NCBI GenBank assembly: GCA_028097645.1
Contig: JAOHEU010000005.1
Span: 1-45,331, forward strand
Reading direction: 5' to 3'
Origin: Candidatus Pelagibacter sp.
Lineage (GTDB): Bacteria; Pseudomonadota; Alphaproteobacteria; Pelagibacterales; Pelagibacteraceae
DNA length: 45,331 nucleotides
Below are positions 39,923-45,331 of the stretch, piece after piece. Numbering within the stretch: position 1 is the first letter of the stretch; the number at the start of each line of letters is the position of its first letter. Both the position numbers and the translations under genes were made by a program. The notes under the pieces were generated by a model. That model was not told where the DNA came from. It made no database searches and saw only the letters and a list, made by a program, of their open reading frames with translations.

Positions 39923-41607
39923 TAAGAATTGTTGAGACCTTCTATAATTTTTATATTTATCTGTTTTTTAATGTCTTCATCTGCATCATCTAAACTTAGG
40001 ACATAGTTCCAAAAATATCTGGCTTGAATATTTCTATTTAATTTCCACAAAATATCGCCATAGTGATCATTCACAGTTGGATCCTCAGGCATTAACTCAA
40101 CTGCTTTTTTTATATATTTTTCTGCTTCAATATAATTTTCTATTAAATAATACGCCCACCCTATTGAATCTGTAATATAGGGATCATTACTTCTTAGAGC
40201 ATATGCTTTTTCCAACATTTCCATTGCTTCTTCAATTTTATAATCACGTTCCAACCATGAATAAGCCAAGTAATTTAAAACATAAGCATCATCTGGATTA
40301 ATTTTTAATGAATATTTTAAATCTTCATCTGCTTTTTGATAATTCCCTAATCGTTCATAACTACCACCTCTTCTATATAATAAATCAGATTTAATCTCTG
40401 AGTTATCATCCAAAGATGAAATAATTTTAGTGTAATATTCATTTGCTTTTTCATAATTTTTTGAATTTTTATAAAAATTTGCAATATCAAAAACCATCTT
40501 CTCGTTTGGATTTTTAATTTTACTAAATTTTGAGCTTAAATAATCTATACCTTCTTCATAACCTTTATCTTTAATAATAATTTGAGCTTCTTTTTTTAGC
40601 CTAAACCAATAATAAAATTCATATTTCTTATCAAAAATACTTAATATTTTTTTTGCTTTGTCATATTCTCCATTTAAGTAAAAATTTTCAGCAACAAGTG
40701 ATGAGTTTAAAATAAATTTCGGATTTAAATAATTAGAAAGATTTAAATAGAAATTTGATTTTTCAATATCCTCTTGAGAGGAGTACAAATTAGAAATTAA
40801 AAATAAAAACTCACTGACAATATCATTGTGATTATTGCATGAAAAAATTTTACCAAATTCTTTAAATTTTTTACCATCTACCCAGCTTTTGCTTTGGGAT
40901 AAGAGAAGTGTAGAGCTTATATATTCAAGTTGATCGGTAACTGCTTTAGATTCTTCAATTTGATTATTTTCGATCAAATAATTTATATAAAAAAATATAT
41001 ATCTTGAATAATCTCCATCAGGATTATTTATTAAATTTAAAAAAGATGATCTGGTATTTTCTTTTTTCAAATAACATCTTAGAAATGCTTGATTTATAAT
41101 TGAGATATTACCAAAATTTTTTTTATTAAATAAAGTTTTTTTATTTTTAAAGGTGTAGAGATATTGTCTTAATGTTTCATATATTACAAAATTAAATCTA
41201 TTTTCATTCTGAAATTGTAAACTTAGATTTAAATACTTTTCTGCTTGATTTAAATTATTCTTTTTCAAACTATCAGCTATTAAAAGTAGATAAGCTTCAA
41301 AAAAATCTAAATTTTCATTATTGCTACTATTTTTAATTACATTAATAGCTTGAGCAACTTTATTTTCTAAAACTAAAGAAAAAGAATATCGTTTTAAATA
41401 AGCATCATGTTTATTTAACAATACCTTAGATGCGTTAAAAAATTTTAATGCATCAGAATTATCCTTATTTTCAAACGCAATAATTCCTGAAAAATAATTT
41501 GATAAATCTCTTGAATTAAACTCATTAAAACTAGCGCTTTTAGAATATACTGGTGTCTGATAGAATAGACCTAGAATAACAAATAGTTTTATTAGTTTAT
41601 TAAACAT
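39922..41607 (-). CDS. Secreted tetratricopeptide-repeat protein
   Basis: A 561-residue protein with an N-terminal signal sequence (about 1-22, FVILGLFYQTPVYSKSAS) and helical repeats along its length. Clear TPR units occur near the C-terminus: YEKANEYYTKIISSLDD, RLGNYQKADEDLKYSLKINP, IEEAMEMLEKAYALRSNDP, YIEAEKYIKKAVELMPEDP. The DDAYVLNYLAYSWLERD and DPYITDSIGWAYYLIENY pattern is typical of alphaproteobacterial TPR proteins placed upstream of ispE. It is probably periplasmic and binds other proteins; partners unknown. The divergent glycosylase gene starts only 12 bp away. Confidence 0.82.
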   Translation of the reverse strand: MFNKLIKLFVILGLFYQTPVYSKSASFNEFNSRDLSNYFSGIIAFENKDNSDALKFFNASKVLLNKHDAYLKRYSFSLVLENKVAQAINVIKNSSNNENLDFFEAYLLLIADSLKKNNLNQAEKYLNLSLQFQNENRFNFVIYETLRQYLYTFKNKKTLFNKKNFGNISIINQAFLRCYLKKENTRSSFLNLINNPDGDYSRYIFFYINYLIENNQIEESKAVTDQLEYISSTLLLSQSKSWVDGKKFKEFGKIFSCNNHNDIVSEFLFLISNLYSSQEDIEKSNFYLNLSNYLNPKFILNSSLVAENFYLNGEYDKAKKILSIFDKKYEFYYWFRLKKEAQIIIKDKGYEEGIDYLSSKFSKIKNPNEKMVFDIANFYKNSKNYEKANEYYTKIISSLDDNSEIKSDLLYRRGGSYERLGNYQKADEDLKYSLKINPDDAYVLNYLAYSWLERDYKIEEAMEMLEKAYALRSNDPYITDSIGWAYYLIENYIEAEKYIKKAVELMPEDPTVNDHYGDILWKLNRNIQARYFWNYVLSLDDADEDIKKQINIKIIEGLNNS

Positions 41608-41618
41608 TTAATCATTGT

Positions 41619-42338
41619 ATGACTAAAAAAGTGATAAATCAAAAAGGCAAATTCGACGAAGAATTAATAAATACAATAGAACCAAATTTTGTATTTAAAA
41701 ATAAGCCTATTAATAGATTTAGGTTTACAGAAACTATTTTAGAAGAAAATCAAACTGATAAAACTGTATTACTGAATGATTTGAAAAAGCAAATAAATTC
41801 AATTGAAAATTGTAATCTAAAAAATAATTCACAAAATCTTGTTTTGGGAGATGGCAATATAAACAGTTCTATTATGCTTATAGGTGAAGCTCCAGGAATT
41901 GAAGAAGATAAATCCAGTATACCATTTAAGGGAGAAATTGGCGAACTATTAAATAAAATGCTTTTAGCGATTAATATAAAAAGAAAAGATATTTATTGTA
42001 CTTATGCAATAAATTTTCGACCACCGGAAGATCGAAAACCTACATCTATGGAAATTAAAAGATACTCAGTTTTTCTTAAAGAACACATATCAATTATTAA
42101 CCCAAAGATTGTTATTTTAATGGGAAGTTCTGCAATGGAAGCTGTTACGGGTATAAATACTAAAATATCTTCTGAAAGGGGAAATTGGAAAGAAGTGATA
42201 TTAAAAAATAAAACTTATCCAGTAATGATTACCTTCAATCCATCATATTTAATCAGATTTCCAGAAAATAAAAAATATTCTTGGGAAGATTTGAAAAGAA
42301 TTAGACAAAAAATTCAAGATTTAAAAATAAATATTTAA
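41619..42338 (+). CDS. Uracil-DNA glycosylase superfamily protein, family-4-like, without most Fe-S cysteines
   Basis: A 239-residue protein with the family-4 uracil-DNA glycosylase pattern: LIGEAPGIEEDKSSIPFKGE (87-106, motif I), INFRPPEDRKPTSMEIKRY (about 131-149), IVILMGSSAMEAV, and the C-terminal FNPSYLIRFP (motif II). Family members remove uracil and usually bind a 4Fe-4S cluster with four Cys. Here only Cys65 fits; the second N-terminal Cys, the Cys before RPP (Phe133) and the following one (Tyr149) are gone. Motif II has Asn207 in place of His. A 60-residue N-terminal extension precedes the domain. It may still act on uracil, or have another base specificity. It overlaps rnhB by one base. 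Confidence 0.8.
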   Translation: MTKKVINQKGKFDEELINTIEPNFVFKNKPINRFRFTETILEENQTDKTVLLNDLKKQINSIENCNLKNNSQNLVLGDGNINSSIMLIGEAPGIEEDKSSIPFKGEIGELLNKMLLAINIKRKDIYCTYAINFRPPEDRKPTSMEIKRYSVFLKEHISIINPKIVILMGSSAMEAVTGINTKISSERGNWKEVILKNKTYPVMITFNPSYLIRFPENKKYSWEDLKRIRQKIQDLKINI

Positions 42339-42910
42339 TGAAAGTTACTGCAGGAGTTGATGAAGTTGGAAGAGGAAGTCTAATGGGTCCTGTTTATGCT
42401 GCTGCAGTAATTCTAAATAGTTCAATTGATATAAAATTACTTAAAGACTCTAAATCAATTGCTAAAGATAAAAGAGAGTTATTATCTAATTATATTAAAA
42501 AAAATTCAACTTGGGCCGTTGGCAAAGCCTCAGTTAAAGAGATAGATAAAATAAATATATTACAAGCAAGTTTATTGGCAATGAAAAGAGCGATAAAAAA
42601 GCTTAAAATAAAACCATCTCATATTTTAATTGATGGAAATAAAGTTCCAGATTTAAAAAATTATAATTTAAAAGCTGTCATAAAAGGTGATCAAAAAATT
42701 CCCTCTATCTCTGCCGCTTCTATAATTGCCAAAGTTTCAAGGGATAAATTTATATCTGTACTTGCTAAAAATAATAAAGGATATGGTTGGGATCAAAATT
42801 TTGGCTATGGAACTAAACAACATTTAACGGCAATAAAGAAACTTGGTATTAACAAGCATCACAGAAAAACTTTTTCCCCAATATCTAGATTGAAGACACA
42901 CAATATATAG
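42338..42910 (+). CDS. rnhB: Ribonuclease HII
   Basis: RNase HII removes ribonucleotides and RNA primers from DNA. The 190 residues show GVDEVGRGSLMGPVYAAAVI (4-23, with the catalytic Asp and Glu), KDSKSIAKDKRELL, ILIDGNKVPDLKN (third Asp), KGDQKIPSISAASIIAKVSRD with the fourth Asp, and GYGTKQHL near the C-terminus. Length is typical. It follows the glycosylase gene with a TAATG overlap, forming a repair pair, and precedes ccrM by 92 bp. Confidence 0.96.
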   Translation: MKVTAGVDEVGRGSLMGPVYAAAVILNSSIDIKLLKDSKSIAKDKRELLSNYIKKNSTWAVGKASVKEIDKINILQASLLAMKRAIKKLKIKPSHILIDGNKVPDLKNYNLKAVIKGDQKIPSISAASIIAKVSRDKFISVLAKNNKGYGWDQNFGYGTKQHLTAIKKLGINKHHRKTFSPISRLKTHNI

Positions 42911-42937
42911 TTGTCTACTATTCACTGAACACATATC

Positions 42938-42990
42938 GAATCCAAATAATTCAATCCTAGGTTGACTGAAGAATCCATCTGGAGTCTAAT
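42938..42990 (+). promoter_or_regulatory. ccrM promoter with three GANTC sites
   Basis: A -35 box TTGACT (42962-42967) and a -10 box TCTAAT (42985-42990) are separated by 17 bp. GANTC, the CcrM target, occurs at 42938-42942, at 42971-42975 inside the spacer and at 42982-42986 touching the -10. The start point should be near 42997, leaving only about 6 nt before the ATG at 43003, so the mRNA may be almost leaderless. Methylation-sensitive control is known for Caulobacter ccrM; here it is inferred from site positions. Confidence 0.55.
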
Positions 42991-43002
42991 TAATTTTTAC
43001 AA

Positions 43003-44073
43003 ATGAAAAGTGAATTTAAAAATAAGATTATTAACGGCGACAGTCTCGAAGAATTAAAAAAAATTCCAAACGAAACTTTTGATTTAATTTTTGCAGACCC
43101 TCCATACAACTTACAGTTAAAAAATGAGTTGACTAGACCAGATCGTTCAAAAGTTAGTGCGGTAAACGATAAATGGGATCAATTTGAAAATTTTAAAAAA
43201 TATGATGACTTCACTTATCAGTGGTTGTCAGAATGTAAAAGAATTTTAAAAAAAGATGGAGCTATTTGGGTTATTGGGAGTTATCACAATATATTTAGAG
43301 TTGGTACAGCAATACAAAATTTAGGTTTTTGGATTTTAAATGATGTCATTTGGAACAAAAATAATCCTATGCCTAATTTTAGAGGGACAAGGTTTACTAA
43401 TGCGCATGAAACTTTAATTTGGGCTTCAAAAAGTGAAAAATCAAAATACACATTCAATTATCAATCATTAAAATGTTTAAACGACGATCTTCAAATGAGA
43501 TCTAATTGGAATTTACCAATTTGTAATGGATCTGAAAGACTTAAGAAAAATGGCAAAAAAGTACACTCAACACAAAAACCGGAATCTCTTCTTCACAGGG
43601 TGTTATTAGCATCCTCTAATAAAGATGACATGATCTTAGATCCATTTTTAGGATCTGGAACTACAGCAACAGTTGCAAAGAAATTGGGTAGAAATTATTT
43701 TGGTATTGAAAAAGAAAAAAGTTATTTTAAGGCAGCGGAACAAAGATTAAAAAACACGAAAACTATTGAAGATGATTTGTTGGATACACTTAAAAATAAT
43801 AGATCAAAACCAAGAATACCTTTTGGCTCACTAGTTGAACTAGGAATAATCAAGCCTGGCACTAACATTTTTGATAATAAAAAGAAAATAACTGCAAGAA
43901 TTATGGCTGACGGTAGCATTAAACATAATCAGGCTGAAGGCTCTATACATAAAGTTGCAGCTACTATCTTGGGTGCTGAAAGTTGTAATGGTTGGACTTA
44001 TTGGCATTGTGATATCAACGGACGAACACATCCAATTGATTATTTAAGACAAAGATTAATTGCAAAAAATTAA
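43003..44073 (+). CDS. ccrM: Cell-cycle DNA adenine methyltransferase CcrM (GANTC)
   Basis: CcrM methylates adenine in GANTC and is a cell-cycle regulator in Alphaproteobacteria. The 356 residues show motif IV DPPYNLQL (32-39) near the start and the SAM motif DPFLGSGTTA (213-222) late, the beta-class order. The target-recognition area includes NPMPNFRGTRFTNAHETLIWA. The CcrM-specific C-terminal domain (about 265-356), with GSIHKVAATILGAESCNGWTY, supports CcrM over an ordinary restriction methylase. No partner nuclease gene is near. It shares TTAA with the convergent monooxygenase stop. Confidence 0.95.
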   Translation: MKSEFKNKIINGDSLEELKKIPNETFDLIFADPPYNLQLKNELTRPDRSKVSAVNDKWDQFENFKKYDDFTYQWLSECKRILKKDGAIWVIGSYHNIFRVGTAIQNLGFWILNDVIWNKNNPMPNFRGTRFTNAHETLIWASKSEKSKYTFNYQSLKCLNDDLQMRSNWNLPICNGSERLKKNGKKVHSTQKPESLLHRVLLASSNKDDMILDPFLGSGTTATVAKKLGRNYFGIEKEKSYFKAAEQRLKNTKTIEDDLLDTLKNNRSKPRIPFGSLVELGIIKPGTNIFDNKKKITARIMADGSIKHNQAEGSIHKVAATILGAESCNGWTYWHCDINGRTHPIDYLRQRLIAKN

Positions 44074-45221
44074 TTCTTATAAATCTTACCCAAATAATTT
44101 TCTAAAAATTTCTTATTCTTTGCTAATAACTTTAAGCTAATATTTCTAAAAAAAACTATAAGTGGATTGGACACGTGAAATGCAAATTGATTTAATTTTG
44201 ATCTGTTATTAATCATTTTTACTTTTGCAACTCTGTTGTCATAAAAGTTTTTTTCATTATTTATAATATTATCAAATAACTCTGATGCCCCCTCGATAGA
44301 TTGTGATGCTCCTTGAGCAAATGAAGGAGGAAAAGCAAAAAATGCATCTCCAAGTAAAAAGATATTTTTACCTGGTTTAAGATAGCCTTTGCTTACAAAA
44401 ACTGGGAAGCACTTAATATTATCAATATTTTCTAAAATAGTTGTTGAAAACTCATTTAGTAGTTTATGTTTAATATCTTTGATGAAAGTTTCTTCTTTAA
44501 AAAGACTGTAATTGCTGAGCTCTTTTTCTGTTAATTTATATTTTAAAACTCCAATAAAATTATAATTTTCATGCGCTTTTTTTATTGGATAAATCACATA
44601 ATGAAAATTATGTCCCATAAATAATGAAATATTATTTTCATTTAAATTCTTAAGTTTATTTCTTGAAATATTGCCTCTAATAGCAATGGAATTATTATAT
44701 GAGGGCTTTATCTCATCATTGGAAATTAATGATTTTCCTTTTGAAAAAACACCATCAGAAATAATTAAATGGTCACAAATTGCTTTATTGTTTTCATTAA
44801 AAGTTAAGTATATTTGATCATTATTTTTTTCAATTTTTTCAATGCCGTGATTATACTTAATTATATTATCATTTAATTTACCTTTTAAAAATTCAACTAA
44901 CTTAGATCTTTTAAGGGTTGTGTACTTACAGTCTTCAGAATTAAAATCTGAAATATTTAGATCGCATATTTTTTTTTCTGGTTTAATTGTATAAAAATCA
45001 ATTTTCTCAGGGTTAAACCTGTCTCCATCTTCTAAAGTATTAAATCCAATTTTATTAAGAAGTTTGATGCTATTAGTTGATAGCTGTATTCCATATCCTT
45101 CAACTAAATCAATTGAAGTATTTTTTTCATAAATAGTTACCTGATAATCTTGATTCTCTTTAAATAAATTTGCAATAAATAAGCCAGAAATACCCGCTCC
45201 AATTATTGCAATTTTTTTCAT
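44070..45221 (-). CDS. FAD-dependent monooxygenase, UbiH/salicylate hydroxylase-like
   Basis: A 383-residue flavoprotein of the PHBH class. The FAD dinucleotide loop is IAIIGAGISGLFIANLF (4-20), ISDGVFSKGKS is the NAD(P)H/FAD DG-motif region, and the second FAD motif is LLGDAFFAFPPSFAQGASQS (about 289-308). In this class the enzymes hydroxylate aromatic rings or quinone precursors. The C-terminal third is Lys/Asn-rich and lacks a further domain. Its ATG overlaps the stop of an upstream Nudix-like gene (ATGA). A role in ubiquinone synthesis is possible, but sequence alone does not decide between that and aromatic catabolism. Confidence 0.8.
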   Translation of the reverse strand: MKKIAIIGAGISGLFIANLFKENQDYQVTIYEKNTSIDLVEGYGIQLSTNSIKLLNKIGFNTLEDGDRFNPEKIDFYTIKPEKKICDLNISDFNSEDCKYTTLKRSKLVEFLKGKLNDNIIKYNHGIEKIEKNNDQIYLTFNENNKAICDHLIISDGVFSKGKSLISNDEIKPSYNNSIAIRGNISRNKLKNLNENNISLFMGHNFHYVIYPIKKAHENYNFIGVLKYKLTEKELSNYSLFKEETFIKDIKHKLLNEFSTTILENIDNIKCFPVFVSKGYLKPGKNIFLLGDAFFAFPPSFAQGASQSIEGASELFDNIINNEKNFYDNRVAKVKMINNRSKLNQFAFHVSNPLIVFFRNISLKLLAKNKKFLENYLGKIYKN

Positions 45222-45331
45222 GATTGATTTTCCAAATATGAAACAATTTTTTTAGTAAAAGTTGGCAGTGTATATTTTTCTAATTTTTTAGGATCAACCC
45301 AATAAGAAAAAGGCAGAGGTTTATTGATCTT
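45218..45331 (-). CDS. C-terminal end of a Nudix-hydrolase-like protein (partial)
   Basis: The last 37 codons of a gene entering from the right edge: KPLPFSYWVDPKKLEKYTLP followed by a short helix and TGA at 45218-45220. The pattern W-V-x-P-x-x-L...LP followed by a closing helix is common at the end of MutT-type Nudix domains. Too little is present for a firm name. It overlaps the monooxygenase start by ATGA and is probably in one operon with it. Confidence 0.4.
   Translation of the reverse strand, partial: KINKPLPFSYWVDPKKLEKYTLPTFTKKIVSYLENQS

Overview
The window is very AT-rich and almost fully coding: about 45 genes in 45.3 kb, median gaps of a few bases, and many start/stop overlaps. 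Gene content is alphaproteobacterial: CcrM GANTC methyltransferase, petABC cytochrome bc1, Atm1-type exporter, MarR/OmpR/histidine kinase next to ilvE, lgt-midA-pgeF, and an ELM1-like protein. Compact, AT-rich and A/T-ending in codon use, it looks like a streamlined marine lineage of the SAR11/Pelagibacterales type. That assignment is inferred from content, not from a database match.

Layout. 1-205 is the start of a polysaccharide polymerase-like gene. 301-4513 (minus) holds yqeY-dnaG-rpoD followed by tRNA-Val(GAC). 4640-9035 is carA-carB. 9032-11859 (minus) has an ATP-grasp ligase, a 2OG-Fe(II) oxygenase-like protein and an ELM1-like protein. 11881-18034 holds trxB, an HxlR regulator divergent from an extended SDR, a second Rossmann protein, an Atm1-like ABC exporter and an aspartate aminotransferase. 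18070-23806 is uvrB - pteridine reductase-like SDR - folB - uvrC - pgsA. 23803-27401 is ilvE, marR, ompR, histidine kinase and ubiK. 27419-33343 is lgt-midA-pgeF-prs-rplY-pth-ychF. 33320-35881 (minus) is petABC. 35973-38966 is trmL and a rearranged hemF/greA/cca locus. 38970-41607 (minus) is a TPR protein, ispE and tRNA-Gln. 41619-45331 is a uracil-DNA glycosylase-like gene, rnhB, ccrM, an FAD monooxygenase and the end of a Nudix-like gene.

The most notable observation is at 36433-38966. hemF (plus) and cca (minus) have exchanged their 3' ends. The HemF C-terminus (with its conserved DRG) is now on the minus strand behind the cca body, and the Cca C-terminus is on the plus strand behind the hemF body, with greA between them. 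One ~0.8-kb inversion with both breakpoints in short A-tracts explains everything. Reversing it restores both reading frames exactly and gives hemF-greA on plus converging on cca on minus. As it stands both genes are broken, so this is a real recent or reversible inversion, or an amplification/assembly artefact.

Other points of interest: a ccrM promoter with GANTC sites in its spacer and touching its -10; a tRNA-Gln ending 3 nt before the cca start codon; a tRNA-Val with unusual D- and T-loops; a 9-bp-arm inverted repeat between hxlR and its divergent SDR; a family-4-like uracil-DNA glycosylase without most cluster cysteines; a DnaG without its zinc ligands; and convergent gene pairs that share a TTAA palindrome as the stop codon on both strands.
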